Below are positions 10,037 to 20,464 of a DNA stretch of 64,000 nucleotides, one piece after another. The DNA comes from Blastobasis lacticolella (lineage: Eukaryota > Arthropoda > Insecta > Lepidoptera > Blastobasidae): the NCBI GenBank assembly GCA_905147135.1, contig LR990041.1:11531907-11595906 (forward strand), given 5' to 3'. The position numbers and the translations under genes were made by a program. The number at the start of each line of letters is the position of its first letter. Position 1 is the first letter of the stretch. The notes beneath the pieces are model-generated. The model did not search any database. It was not told where the DNA came from and was given only the letters and a program-made list of their open reading frames with translations.

Positions 10037-10310
10037 CTTACATAGTATAAAATAAAGTCGCTTTCTGCGTCTGTCTGTCTGTTTGTATATCTGCTAATTC
10101 CTCCTAAACCATGTAACAAATTTTGATGCGGTTTTCACTGTCATGTAGAGATTTTCTTCCGGAAGGTTTATATTAACATGAATTTATAGAAAAAATATAT
10201 ACACTTAACCTATTTATCGTTGACACGATAAGTAGGAGAATATGAATGCCTAATATGTAGCCCGAGAACACCCGTGCGATGCCGCCCCGGCTTCGCTATT
10301 TACAATTCTT
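10037..10310 (+). mobile_element. Helitron-like repeat, decayed
   Basis: It contains AAAGTCGCTTTCTGCGTCTG with TCTGTCTG, TTGATGCGGTTTTCACTG, a CCGGAAGGTTTATAT block and a 3' part CCCGTGCGATGCCGCCCCGG followed by CTTCGCTATT, which would be the decayed CGCTAGT end. Same family as 4765-4963. Confidence 0.55.
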
Positions 10311-10346
10311 ATTTAGCTATTTTCCCAGATTATTACAATCCAGTAG

Positions 10347-10483
10347 TCCTATTTTGAAACCGTTCGCATCCATGCGCGCACTCGTGTGCGTTCCTGTCTC
10401 TTTCAAATTCGTGGTAACTTGCTAGAGACAGAAAAGATAGGCATTAGAAGGCTCGCGTGGATATGAGCGATTCAAGAATAGGA
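10347..10483. mobile_element. Foldback MITE, family M2 (copy 1)
   Basis: The ends TCCTATTTTGAAACCGTTCG and CGATTCAAGAATAGGA pair as about 33-bp imperfect terminal inverted repeats that continue through ATCCATGCGCGC against GCTCGCGTGGAT. The interior has TCTCTTTCAAATTCGTGGTA and AGACAGAAAAGATAGGCATT. The inverted copy at 48420-48547 shares both ends and the interior. No clear target duplication was seen. Confidence 0.7.
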
Positions 10484-10497
10484 ATTATAAAAAAGAC

Positions 10498-10562
10498 ACC
10501 ATCAAGGCAGTTCCTAGACGATGCGCCATCTTCGGCCACATCGTCACTCACCACCAGGTGAC
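10498..10562 (-). repeat. Short dispersed repeat fragment (CACCTGGTGGT type)
   Basis: Reverse complement of CATCGTCACTCACCACCAGG with TGACATGG. The same phrase in plus orientation occurs at 13918-13960 (CCATCTCACCTGGTAGTAAA). A common lepidopteran repeat motif, seen here only as a fragment. Confidence 0.4.
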
Positions 10563-10564
10563 AT

Positions 10565-11935
10565 GGTTGGATTGATTAAAGAAAATCCAAATTAGGTATC
10601 TATTACAAATGATTTAGAATACCAAATAAACTGCAGGACAGTCTGTACGTAGGGACAAACAAAGAATTTGTCATGTGTACTTATCCATTCAACTGTATTG
10701 TTGTTTGCTGCAGGTAATTGCATTTTTACTATCAGTTTGTAGAGCTACGTAGCATGCCCTCGCCAAGCCATACTATACGAGCAGCCATGCATCGCACAGC
10801 GATACGTATATAGTACTAGCAGGTATAAGTACGTCAGTGCGTAAAATACTTGATAAGTATTCACCTTGAACGTAAGATCGGCTGAAACCCGAACCTTGAC
10901 GAATGGCCTAAAGATACAAGTATATATTTTATTGTGACAATAAATCTTTACGTCTTATGTTGTTGGCGGATTGTTTAAATTATATTTTGAAAATTCCTAC
11001 TTCGTTATATCAATTACTTGTACTTATAACTTCTTACTTATAACAGTTTCAAGTTCGTATCAACTCATTCAAGTGAAATATTATATATTGTCAATTAACA
11101 CATTTACTAAGGAAATAAATCAGGTATCAGTATAGAAAACGGTACATTCTTCGATTTCAGTTGTAAGTTGATCCTATTTTCATTAATTATGTGACACCAT
11201 ATGTAGTATTAGTGCTTATGTGTGAAAAGTATATCCCCTGGATAGGTACTCACTGAAATAATGAACAGCTTGCCGCCACACAGTTCACACTAACTTGTTT
11301 GGGATTAATATCACGAAACTGTTAGAAATAGTATTTGCAAAGTATTATTTTCAATAACAATGGCTAGAATCGTAACCGGCAACTACGTGGGCATAAAAAG
11401 CGGTACTAGATTCTACTATTGCACGTTGTACTTATATACCTTATACGTAGCTAATAATCACGGCGTTAGGTCCACGCACGTTTCTTTTTTTCAATTAAAA
11501 CCTCCATGAGTCGGAAGTCATGATTACTATTGCAGATTTTTACGGGGACTATTATAGTTTTTCGATTGTAGTAAAGTAGTATTTTTTAATGAAATTAATA
11601 AGTATCTCAATTACGAATGCTGACAATTTTTTAATACATTACGTAAACTAAATTTAAAGAAAATACTGTGTTTTATGTTGTGGGTGCAGAAATAATTATT
11701 TTTTAATTAAGTTATGCGTAAAAACCAAAAAACAGTTTCACATTTCATAGGTGCTCTTATAGCCGTACAAGCTACATTCATATTTTAGGATTTCGAGGAT
11801 ATTTTTATATGAGGAGATTTTTTTTTATTTCATCTGTAGGGTTCATATTGGTGCAGATCTAGTTTACCGGCTTTTTTATGTAAGCCAATGCTTGTATAAT
11901 GGGTAGTGATTATGCTAGCACGCCATGACAACTTA
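10565..11935. other. No feature recognised
   Basis: AT-rich sequence without a significant open frame or recognised repeat. Confidence 0.45.
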
Positions 11936-11936
11936 A

Positions 11937-12035
11937 ACTAGCTTTTACTCGCGACTTCGTTCGCGTAGACCACTTTTACGTTTTCCGATAATTTCCCGGA
12001 AATTAGAAAAGTCGTCGTAGCACAGCTAAGTCATA
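11937..12035 (-). mobile_element. Helitron-like 3' end fragment
   Basis: ACTAGCTTTTACTCGCGACT followed by TCGTTCGCGTAGACC is the minus-strand form of the GCGAACGAAGTCGCG...CTAGT terminus. CGCGACTTCGTTCGCG forms the short subterminal hairpin expected near a Helitron 3' end. Confidence 0.5.
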
Positions 12036-12043
12036 ATAATAGC

Positions 12044-12310
12044 TCATCATCATCATAACAGCCCATAACAGTCCACTGCAGGACTTAGGGCCTCTCCCAC
12101 AAAAAGGGAGGTTATTGCCATAATCTCCACGCTTGGCAGGCGGGTTGGAGATCGCAGCGTTATAATATAACAATGGAAAATGCTGCTGCCCATTTTCCAG
12201 TCTACGGAGGCGCTTAGATCTTTTGCCTCGAAAACATTAGTCACCTTGTACGACACCCACGAGTGTAAGGGGTTGGTGCTATTCTACTCTGCCGGACACC
12301 ACACGGCCGG
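12044..12310 (+). repeat. Dispersed repeat, family A (best copy)
   Basis: It runs from TCATCATCATCATAACAGCC through CCACTGCAGGACTTAGGGCC, GGTTATTGCCATAATCTCCA, GGTTGGAGATCGCAGCG, GCTGCTGCCCATTTTCCAGT and ACACCCACGAGTGTAAGGGG to TACTCTGCCGGACACCACAC. It is the most complete copy in the window and serves as the reference for the pieces elsewhere. It abuts an RTE 3' end (12316). Confidence 0.8.
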
Positions 12311-12315
12311 CTCAT

Positions 12316-12455
12316 AATCATCATTATCATCATCATCCTAGCGCGTATCCCGGGCCTTTGCCAGGGTCCACTTTCCTACACATTCTTCTCCACTTCGCCC
12401 GGTCTTCGGCATCCTCGCGTCGCAAGCCGTTGGCTCTCGCATCCGACTCAGCAGT
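12316..12455 (-). pseudogene. RTE-type LINE 3' end with ATG-rich tail
   Basis: On the minus strand the sequence encodes ESDARANGLRREDAEDRAKW and then RRMCRKVDPGKGPGYALG before a stop. This is the standard last block of RTE/CFDP2-like elements, followed by a (GATGAT)n tail seen on the plus strand as ATCATCATTATCATCATC. It is a 5'-truncated copy. Related minus-strand 3' ends are at 25590, 51250, 53325 and 57047. Confidence 0.8.
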
Positions 12456-12459
12456 GAAT

Positions 12460-13485
12460 TTATTTTGATTTCTGTAAATAGTACTTATCGTTATCGTACT
12501 CTACTTTTATCTTTTTCAAGGATAAAAACTTGCGGTTACATTTACAGCCCCCTATTTCAATCCCTTACTTTAATAAACTTCTTGTGTAATATCAAGCTTC
12601 CAGTGGCTTAATTTTTATCTAACTTTTACAAGGTCGTATGTAAAACGAATAAAAAAAGCCTTATTGTACCATTTAACACCGAATAAATGAAATATACATA
12701 GCAAAATGTAAAGCCAAAGGTTTTGGCTGTGCGTTTATATGTAGCAGGCAGTATTGCAAACTTTCACAACTTATTTCACCTCCTTAGGGGGACGAATTTC
12801 CAGAAACATTTTTATTTTTTATTTTTGTAAAAGGCAAGTAAATCCATCGTTGGAACAAAATCTGTCGATTGAAGTAAAATCAAATATGTTCCGTATGTAC
12901 GTGTGAATATGGTTTTACGTTACAGGTACGTAGTAATTGGATACGCAATAAACTTCGCTGCTTCTTACGCTGATGCAAGTATTTCAGAAATGTATGAATA
13001 CAATTGCATCAGACTCCATGTCTACTGAGTGTTTCTACTTAGATAAGTGTTGCGCGGGTCTACCCCCACCCCCGAGGACTTGCACACCAACAGACTACTC
13101 TTTACGACCTTTATAAGGTTTTAAGGGTAAGTTCTGGGTTTCCTACCGCGTACCTTTGTTGACGAGTAGCCCGGTAGGTAGGAAACCCGGAACATACCCT
13201 TAAAGTGTGTGATAATAACCGCGATAGTTTAAAACATTTTATCTACACTCATAGCGTAATGTTCCAATTACATATTCGAAAACAGTCCTTTAAGGATACA
13301 TTTTTTTCACGCCAGACTATAAAATTTTAAAAAATTACTTTTCGATACAGCATTTCCCATACTATTTTCATGACAGCTGTATCGTAAAATAACTTTTTAA
13401 TCATTATGCAACACTTATATTTTTTAAATTCTCGTCGGGCGCCTGGACACGGTCAAATGTAGGCTGAATACCTAGATGTCTTTAA
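12460..13485. other. No feature recognised
   Basis: AT-rich sequence. A pair GTTCTGGGTTTCCTACCG and GGTAGGAAACCCGGAACATA at 13130-13192 forms an imperfect inverted repeat. Nothing coding is visible. Confidence 0.4.
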
Positions 13486-13489
13486 CAAA

Positions 13490-13625
13490 TTCAAATTCAA
13501 AATTTAAATTTTCCTGTTTATGTTCTGTGTAATTATTTTCCCGCTAAACAAAATATTTTTTGTAATTGTTGTAATTTGTGTTTGTGAATGTTTTTTCTTA
13601 TTTTAAGCAAATAAATAGATAAATG
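13490..13625 (+). mobile_element. Possible LINE 3' end with AAAT-type tail
   Basis: TTGTAATTTGTGTTTGTGAA leads to CAAATAAATAGATAAATG, which looks like a decayed LINE tail. No coding remnant was found, so this is tentative. Confidence 0.3.
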
Positions 13626-13760
13626 TGAAAGTAGTAAAGTGAATTTTCCGCCGCTTGATATCCTCGACGCGTAGATACAACAGAACTGACTCGCAGCTTA
13701 CTACCAGCAAAGTTGAGAAAATTATAGGTACGATATTTTAACATAAAAATACGAGTGTAG

Positions 13761-13906
13761 ATAAAGTAGTGTATGCAACTGCATATAATTAGGTATTAAA
13801 ACACTCGTGTCAAGCTATTATCATACTCGGCTACGCCTTGTATGATAAACAGACACTCATGTTTTAATACCCCCTTTTATATGACAGTTGCATAAACTAC
13901 TATTTT
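13761..13906. mobile_element. Foldback MITE with about 66-bp arms
   Basis: Left arm 13761-13826 contains GTGTATGCAACTGCATATAA, GGTATTAAAACACTCGTGTC and ATTATCATAC. Right arm 13841-13906 is its imperfect complement (GTATGATAAACAGACACTCA, GTTTTAATACC, ATATGACAGTTGCATAAACT). The loop is 14 bases. There is no coding capacity. The class is unknown, and no target duplication was resolved. Confidence 0.75.
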
Positions 13907-13917
13907 ATAGTTAGAAT

Positions 13918-14050
13918 AGCCAGGCATTTGACCGCCATCTCACCTGGTAGTAAATGACTAGTGGTTCTGCTAGCTATGTGCCCTGCTCACTGCCACTTCG
14001 GTTTTGCGATTATATGTTATGTCGCTGACCTTGGATCTCACACTGTTACT
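13918..14050 (+). repeat. Composite of two dispersed-repeat fragments
   Basis: GGCATTTGACCGCCATCTCA with CCTGGTAGTAAATGACTAG is followed by GGTTCTGCTAGCTATGTGCC, CTGCTCACTGCCACTTCGGT and ATGTCGCTGACCTTGGATCT. The second part matches the 3' half of the repeat at 49455-49700. Confidence 0.55.
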
Positions 14051-14054
14051 TTAT

Positions 14055-14620
14055 TTGTAATTCTATTATAAAGAGCAACTTTGAGTTTTTCTCTAATTTT
14101 GTGTTCTCTAATGAGGCCCTTATAGACATCGTCATGGAGTACAAAAAAAATCCAGTGTCCTTTGTAGCGATAGTAGTACGGTTAGGAGACCCACTAAACC
14201 TTGGTCTGCCAGGCACCGCGTCTCGTCATCACAGCAACATTGGTACAACACTTTCGTGAGACTGAGGTATTTTAGACTAGAAGATCTTCCGCTATTTCCC
14301 GAACGAATGACGTGAAAACCAGATATTCTAATATTTATCACTGCGGAATGTGCCGTCACTGGTGTAATAAAATGTACAAGACATAAAATTCTGCCACTAT
14401 TATATTGTTTGTGGCGATTACGTCTTGCAAGTTTTATGTTTGTGACACAACGAGTCGTTGTGTATTTCCGATTGCGTGCGTAGGAGATGTCCATTTGGTA
14501 ATTAATATTTGTGTGTAGGTAACCACAAAACATAAATAATATTATGTGTATTATATAAGTAGTACGTGTATGTCTTGCATGCAGTATATCTATGTATCTA
14601 TCACACACATCGGTACATAG
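14055..14620. other. No feature recognised
   Basis: A 158-codon minus-strand open frame (14132-14608) shows no domain and reads as low-complexity chance sequence. No repeat is recognised with confidence. Confidence 0.35.
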
Positions 14621-14624
14621 TTTG

Positions 14625-14740
14625 AAACAAAGTCGCTTCTTGACTGAGATCTTGTAAACTACGCAACGGATTTTAATGCGATTTTCAACAGTAGATAGAG
14701 TGATTCAAGACGAAGGGTTATAAGCAAGAATAAAGGGAAG
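14625..14740 (+). mobile_element. Helitron-like repeat, 5' part
   Basis: ACAAAGTCGCTTCTTGACTG, ACTACGCAACGGATTTTAAT with GCGATTTT, and GATAGAGTGATTCAAGACGA correspond in order to the copies at 4765 and 40556(-). It runs directly into the GGGTAGG tract, which replaces the segment that reads GGGTACGTAGAAAGTAGG in the 4765 copy. Confidence 0.6.
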
Positions 14741-15050
14741 GTAGGGTTAAGTACGTGTGTGGTAGGTGTATAGAGTAGATATAGGGTAGGTGTAGGGTAG
14801 GGTAGGTGTGTAGTACCTGGTAAAGAGTTTAAAAAAATATAAAGATAATCAATGATAATGTCATCCAATGCAATACCCCTACCCTACCCTTTTCCAAATT
14901 TCCTACCCTACCACAGTCCTACTCTTCCCCACCCTCCCTAACCTACCTTTCCCCTAACCTAACAAAACCCTATCCCTACCCTACTCCTAACCGTGGTAGG
15001 TACCCTTCTCCGAATCTACACTACCCCTTTCCCTTAACCTTGCAGGACAA
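14741..15050. repeat. GGGTAGG-type tract followed by its CCTACCC complement
   Basis: 14741-14825 holds degenerate GGGTAGGTGTAGGGTAGGG units. 14870-15050 holds CCTACCCTACCC-type units on the same strand. Together they form an inverted pair around about 45 bp. The arrays appear to have grown from an internal segment of the Helitron-like repeat at 14625. Confidence 0.7.
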
Positions 15051-15054
15051 CACA

Positions 15055-15195
15055 GTAAAGTTTCATTAAAATCGATCGAGCAGGTCAAACATAATTTGTT
15101 TTTGTATGGTAAATGTATTGACTATAGGGGTTGTACCTGAAACAGAAGTTTTTTATATAATGCACATCTGTCGGTTTCGTATTTAAGACGACTAA
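15055..15195. other. Weak transposon-like phrase, otherwise nothing
   Basis: AAGTTTCATTAAAATCGATC resembles a phrase found inside several lepidopteran repeats. It is too short for assignment. Confidence 0.3.
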
Positions 15196-15197
15196 CG

Positions 15198-15300
15198 TTT
15201 TTTTTTATGTCATACGGTAGGCAAACAGGCAAGCTGGCCCCCTGATGGAAAGTGGTCACTACTGCCTATAGACAAGACATTAGCAACACCAATCTTGGCT
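15198..15300 (+). repeat. Dispersed repeat, family B
   Basis: It starts with a T run and TATGTCATACGGTAGGCAAA, then CAGGCAAGCTGGCCCCCTGA, TGGAAAGTGGTCACTACTGC and CTATAGACAAGACATTAGCA. It is in plus orientation and close to the family core at 63049. Confidence 0.75.
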
Positions 15301-15304
15301 AGTC

Positions 15305-16550
15305 ACGTCAATTTAAAAAAAAATCCATGCCTTTTTTAACACTACGAGGAGTGAAAGAGGACTTAAAGTAAAAACTTTCAAATTTTTAGGGTTTTTTTTT
15401 TTTATTATTATTATTATTCCTGAACAGACAGGCAGTTAGACCAACTGATATGTCTGTGTCTCATTATTCTCAACCCATTGACATTCTCAATTAATATTTT
15501 AATTGATTTTAGGGTACAAATGACTGGAGTTCTAGGATTTCTAAGGATTGTGGTGTATAGCAGTGCTACTTAAGTTGCCGATACAAAAAATCTAATATAT
15601 TAGAAAAACTGTGGTTATTTTTTTTGGATTTTCAAAAGCATCAACTTCTTTCCCAAATGGGTGAAATACTACGACGACTACTAGAGGGCTATTTCGTAAT
15701 CTCATATATGAATCATAAAAGGACCAACAGCGGTTTTCAACATGGCTCTTTTCTAAATAGCTATTAACTAGTCTGAAGACAGCTCATCTTGTTTTTATCA
15801 TGATCTTCTGTCATTGAATGTACATTCAACATGATTTCAGTGAATGCCGTACATTTTTACGGTACAGTTTGGTTAGTGTATATTAAGTACTTACGTTACT
15901 TAAAGCTAACTTTGCATTTTCAAAAACATACTGAGAAAATTGTTAAATATTATTGCTAAGTAATTGTTTTAGAAAGCCAATGTATAAGTAATGTTGCGCA
16001 AGATTTCGTATCACGTATAATTGTGATATGAATGTTTTTAAAACATTAGTTTTCACTTACAGCAGGTGCCATGGTGTCTAATCTTATACTATAGAGTTAA
16101 CGTCTGTTAATTTAGTAGTAGCAGCGCTATAATAATATTATCTAGACATAATATTAATTAGTTAAGTAGCCTTGCCACCACCATCATCACTACTGTAACT
16201 GACGACTCATAATTGGCTGATTGGTGATTTTGCCCTTTGTGCTTCTTCTGAGACTTCCTTCATGAACGCATGGCTCTTTATGAACTCATGGCAACCTTTC
16301 AAAGACCACCACGTAATAGACAATTCGTAGCATTGTACAGTAAGCCTTCTATTACTTATCTTGACATCCATGATAAGGAGTCGGTACTGTGTTGTGAACT
16401 ATTCCCATTGGATGATCTTTGAAGTTGGATGCATGACCGAGTTGGATGTCAGAAATCAGAAAGTCTCTACCTATGTGATTGACGCGGACAACTTGCGTAC
16501 ATGATGTGTTCGGATCTTTTCTGGAAGGTGTTGATCATTTCTGCGTCAGC
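15305..16550. other. No gene recognised
   Basis: AT-rich sequence with a T run and TTATTATTATTATT microsatellite at 15390-15420. The segment 16210-16550 has LINE-like base composition but no motif I can place. Confidence 0.35.
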
Positions 16551-16557
16551 AGCTAGT

Positions 16558-16628
16558 GAAATCCAGGCATCCAGATTATATTGATTAGAGAACACACTCG
16601 CACGCAACATGTTCCATTCCTTAATCGT
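16558..16628 (-). pseudogene. Jockey-type LINE C-terminal scrap
   Basis: The minus strand reads IKEWNMLRASVFSNQYNLDA, close to the Jockey block with A-EWN-LPASVFP--YNL-AF. The flanking sequence has stops and no further motif, so only about 20 residues support the call. Confidence 0.45.
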
Positions 16629-16634
16629 TTACCT

Positions 16635-17260
16635 ATGTAAAAGTACAAATTATTTAATTTTGTAAACTGGGTACTTTCCTATTTTAATGTTACACTTATA
16701 CAAACAGAAAAAGAATACTAGTGACTTTCACTTTTCCTGCTAAAAATGTATTAGGAGAACTTTAAATATCCTCATCCCTAATTTACATTAAAATGACACC
16801 AACTTCGGTCTTGTGTGAAATCACAAGGCGTTCGAATTTTGTTTGCGGAGCGGCGCGAGCGTACTTCGCCATTTCCCTTCCCCTACTCGTGGCCAGATCT
16901 GGTGGGAACAGGGCTTAATCTGCTCAGTTTAACCTAGGCTACACCTGTACCAAGTTCCATGCTTCGGCCACCATCTGCAAGGTTCATGTTACTAACGCCC
17001 CAGTTATTAGGAGTGTCAAAGCAGTGCAACGAGTGCAGAAAGTTATTCAAGACGCTCCCGAGCGACAATGAGAAGCATATCTCTGGATTCTAAGGTCTCT
17101 AGGAAAACCTCAAAAAATTGGGTGACCCTAGAAGCTGTAACGACGACGAAGATTATTTCTGAGGCCGGAAAGCAAGGAGGAAAAATGAGTAAAGGAAGCA
17201 CGAGACTGAGCACTGTAGGGGAAAATTCACACTTGCCGATTAAAGCCCCAGCCTTGAGCC
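16635..17260. other. No gene recognised; weak transposase-like frame
   Basis: From about 17000 the plus strand reads VIRSVKAVQRVQKVIQDAPE and then, after a stop, MRSISLDSKVSRKTSKNWV. This vaguely resembles the helix-turn-helix of mariner transposases but is not enough to call. Confidence 0.25.
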
Positions 17261-17264
17261 TTGA

Positions 17265-17505
17265 ACGGTGAAGGAAAAGATCGTGATGAAACCTACTAAT
17301 TCAGTTGCCTGAACCATGATCTAATCTCGTTAGGTTCCCCTGTTAGCAGGGTCACGGACAGACGGTTGAGGTCAGATGGTCGTCGCTCCACTGTAATTAC
17401 CTGATCACCAAAACCTGGATCATGGTCAAGGCAGACCCCAGGCCCTCGTTCTCGAGAGTACAACCGGGACATGAGCGCCATGATGATTATTATTATTACA
17501 CTTAG
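17265..17505 (+). mobile_element. tRNA-derived SINE, head missing
   Basis: It begins in the body at GTGATGAAACCTACTAATTC, then ACCATGATCTAATCTCGTTA, GGTTCCCCTGTTAGCAGGGT, GTCGCTCCACTGTAATTACC, TGGATCATGGTCAAGGCAGA and CCTCGTTCTCGAGAGTACAA, ending GAGCGCCATGATGATTATTA. The tRNA-like head seen at 48965 and 34105 is absent, as expected for a 5'-truncated insertion. Confidence 0.75.
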
Positions 17506-17509
17506 TAGG

Positions 17510-18535
17510 CAGTTGGAGATTGAGAGGCATTTCGAACTTGATTTTACATTATTCGCTTTCTAATTATATGGCTTCTTGTACGGCAAGAAACAAGATCTTA
17601 AATTACAAGAATTACAGGAGAATTACCGCAATTATTAATTTGTATTATACAAAAATGATGTCAATTTAAGAACTGTTACTAAAAAATATTTCCGCAATTA
17701 GTTTATGTAAATGCCATAGATGTCATATACACGCACCGATATAATTACAATGATATAACACTATAAAAACATAAGATTTCAACTGTCTTGTGACGTTTGT
17801 AAAATGTAGCGTTATAAAACTTCAACATAAATAACTGTAATTAAGTTGTACATCGGCAGCCGCCCCAATTATTTTTTGTAAGAGTAAGCTTGAGGGGATG
17901 CAGTTATAAAAGGCACCTAAGATTAAATTTGGACTTCTGCTAGGTCAGATAGATAAAGTATACTAGATTTTCTCAACTTTAAATATTTGAGTCAGTAAAA
18001 ACTACATTGCATGTATACGAAAAAGTAGTAAATATATCTGGCTGGATGGGACAGTCACGGCTCCCCGCAAGGGTACCTACTCACTGCCAAAGAATACTAT
18101 TACTCCTGGTGGAGCTCACTGCGCAGATAGGCGCGGACAGACAACGATAAAGAATGATCACGACATGATACAGCATTTGAGAGCTAATAGTAAGAATAAA
18201 AGTAAATAAATAACAATGTTTATTTCGTTAAGCCGGGACCCAGAATCGAGACAAACCTTTGAGACAATGCTAACACGTCGTGTGTGTAAGTAGGTACCTA
18301 TATATTTTTCGTAGATTTAACGCGTTATGAAGGCATCTATTAACTGCGGCGGGAACATTGAGCTTGTATTATTTTCCTTATATTAATCTCGAAAAAAAAT
18401 CACACTAATGGCTTCCAATCAAAGACAAAATTCATCTAGGATTATCAGAAAAAAATCCATAACCCTAGAAATTCAAATAATTAAACGATACGTGCGAGTA
18501 TGTAATTCTCCCTCTACGATGTAGGCCGAATTCCA
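17510..18535. other. No feature recognised
   Basis: AT-rich sequence without a credible frame or recognised repeat. Confidence 0.45.
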
Positions 18536-18539
18536 AGTT

Positions 18540-18800
18540 TTCTATGGGTCCATAGACGAGGCGGCCGCAGGGCAAGATCGCGGTCCACAAAAATCAGTGG
18601 CGATGACTCGGCGGGGCCCAAACCCTTGCTCGCAATATGATTTGCGTCGGTGGAGACGCGCCCCGAACAGATCACTGGACGGTAACGGACTGGAAAAAGC
18701 GCTTCTCATCCGTTCGTCGGTTATCGTTTTGGATTCGAGTGGCGTGCGGCTCGCTCCCTGCGAAACAATGGCCCTTATGTAACGCGAACGCAATTTCGTT
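18540..18800. promoter_or_regulatory. GC-rich island, possible regulatory element
   Basis: A CpG-rich block with GAGGCGGCCGCAGGGCAAG, GACTCGGCGGGGCCCAAACC and GAGTGGCGTGCGGCTCGC. Short open frames on both strands (18542-18793 and 18597-18782) reflect GC content; no domain is seen. Regulatory role is inferred. Confidence 0.2.
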
Positions 18801-18804
18801 CCGC

Positions 18805-19545
18805 AACATTTTGTAAGATACGAGATGCTGCCGTGCTTTGTTTTAGGCGGCGCTCAGTATAAACTTCGTGTACAGTGTGGAGTAGGCTCTACGCGTGTCA
18901 TAATATCTAATAAGTAAGAATAGAATTCACCGTAACGCCTTTGGATCATTGAAATACTACAAACCGTGTATTTCTTCATTTTGTTTGGCTAACAACGCGA
19001 TGAGTCGCAACTCGAAGGCGTCCGACCACAAGGTGGGTAATGTTATCATTCCATTAATTACAACAACCACCCCCCGCTTTTAAAAAGTAAATTAATCCGA
19101 TTAAGGAGGAAATCGAAGAACCCGCTCCGTCCGAGTTTATTCAGGCAACTTTCTTTAGAATAATTATTTTTTGTAATTAAATCCATCAACACGATTTTTT
19201 CCTAATGATTCTCCCGTGGGAGGGGCGGCGCGGTGGCAGGACGCGGGGCGCTTTATTTTTTCTTCAATTTCGTAACAAAGGTACCCGCCGCGCCGTTGAG
19301 CTAAATATGGCATGGAATATTCTGGAAATAGATGTGGATTTATTGGAGCTTCTGGACGTTTTGTTTTTATTTTATTCTAGACCGTGAATGAAAATGTCAG
19401 GTAACTAGGTTAAGTTGTTTATGTAGTCATTGGAGGGATTGGAGTGTCGTTGGAATAATGGCTAGCGAGTCTGACTCGTGAGCTAGAGCCGCCATGTAGG
19501 TACCAAATACTTCTGAGTGATAGTATGAGTACATTTGTAAAACAC
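18805..19545. other. No feature recognised
   Basis: AT-rich sequence with a GC-rich patch at 19210-19260. No gene or repeat was identified. Confidence 0.4.
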
Positions 19546-19547
19546 TA

Positions 19548-19685
19548 ACCGATGCTCTTATGGCGAAGACACTGTAGAAAACATCGTGCGGAAACCTGCA
19601 CATTCAGGCGAATAAAATTGTAACAATGATCAAATATGATCAGGTTCCCCAGTTGACAGGGTCACGGAGGTCAGATAGTTTTTTT
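19548..19685 (+). mobile_element. tRNA-derived SINE, internal fragment
   Basis: ACCGATGCTCTTATGGCGAA, AAACCTGCACATTCAGGCGA, CAGGTTCCCCAGTTGACAGG and GTCACGGAGGTCAGATAG follow the body order of the SINE at 34105(-) and 49830(+). Both the tRNA head and the 3' part are missing. Confidence 0.7.
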
Positions 19686-19689
19686 TAAC

Positions 19690-20265
19690 TAATACAGGTT
19701 TTCCAAAATATCACCAACTAAATAGGTGCTACATCTATGGCATCGCACCAGTCGACACCGCTGTTCGACGCCCTCTCTCAGTGATAATGATATCTCGCTT
19801 TTAAGGGCCACATCATTTACTTATTTCTTCGCCAAATTAATTGAAATGAGTTTTGGCGATGAAAAGGCAGCAGTACAAAAGAGAGGTGGCCGCTAGGTGT
19901 CGTCTTAGATAACTTGCTCGTGTTTAATTAATTTATTTTGCGGCAAAAGATGTTCGCTTTGATATTATGGCCTCTATTCATTTATTTTCACAATAATTTC
20001 TAATTACGATTTCGATTAAGAAGCTTTTCAAGTAAAATGCTAAAGTGATACAATTTATGAAATTGAAATAGGTATTATACCAATGTCCTTATTAATAATT
20101 GATTTATTTTAGAAATTGTATACGACGTTGCCTTAATGGAGTTATTTATTCTTTTCAAATAAATTAAAATACATTTCCCTATAATTATTTAATGACCATT
20201 GTAACATATCAACCTATTAAAAATATCTTAAACCACCCAATCCGACACAAATAACGAAACTGTGA
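19690..20265. other. No feature recognised
   Basis: AT-rich sequence without recognisable content. Confidence 0.4.
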
Positions 20266-20269
20266 AAAA

Positions 20270-20460
20270 TGTAAATTGGCCTCTCCGGCTCCGATAGCCA
20301 AGCCTACCCTCCTTACATCTGCAGGTCACATCTGGTCGGGCAGTATGTGGGCCACTCGTAATATATCGACACAAGGAGGATCGCAGATTGATGGCCCGGA
20401 CCCCCCGCCCGCGCCCCTGCCGCCCTCCCTGGGGACCGCGCTCTATTGCAGTAGATTGGA
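20270..20460. promoter_or_regulatory. GC-rich island, possible regulatory element
   Basis: It contains GCCCGGACCCCCCGCCCGCG and CCCTGCCGCCCTCCCTGGGG in an AT-rich setting, preceded by TCGTAATATATCGACACAAG. Open frames on both strands carry no known domain. Confidence 0.2.
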
Positions 20461-20464
20461 CCTG

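Noticed and set aside
14132..14608. 158-codon open frame on the minus strand
   Set aside because: Composition is low-complexity and no domain or homologous copy is seen.
14741..15050. Telomere-like repeat (insect TTAGG)
   Set aside because: The units are GGGTAGG-type, not TTAGG, are irregular, and occur in both orientations next to a dispersed repeat.
17000..17160. Possible mariner transposase helix-turn-helix
   Set aside because: Only a vague resemblance over about 35 residues with a stop in the middle; no terminal inverted repeats and no DDE motifs nearby.
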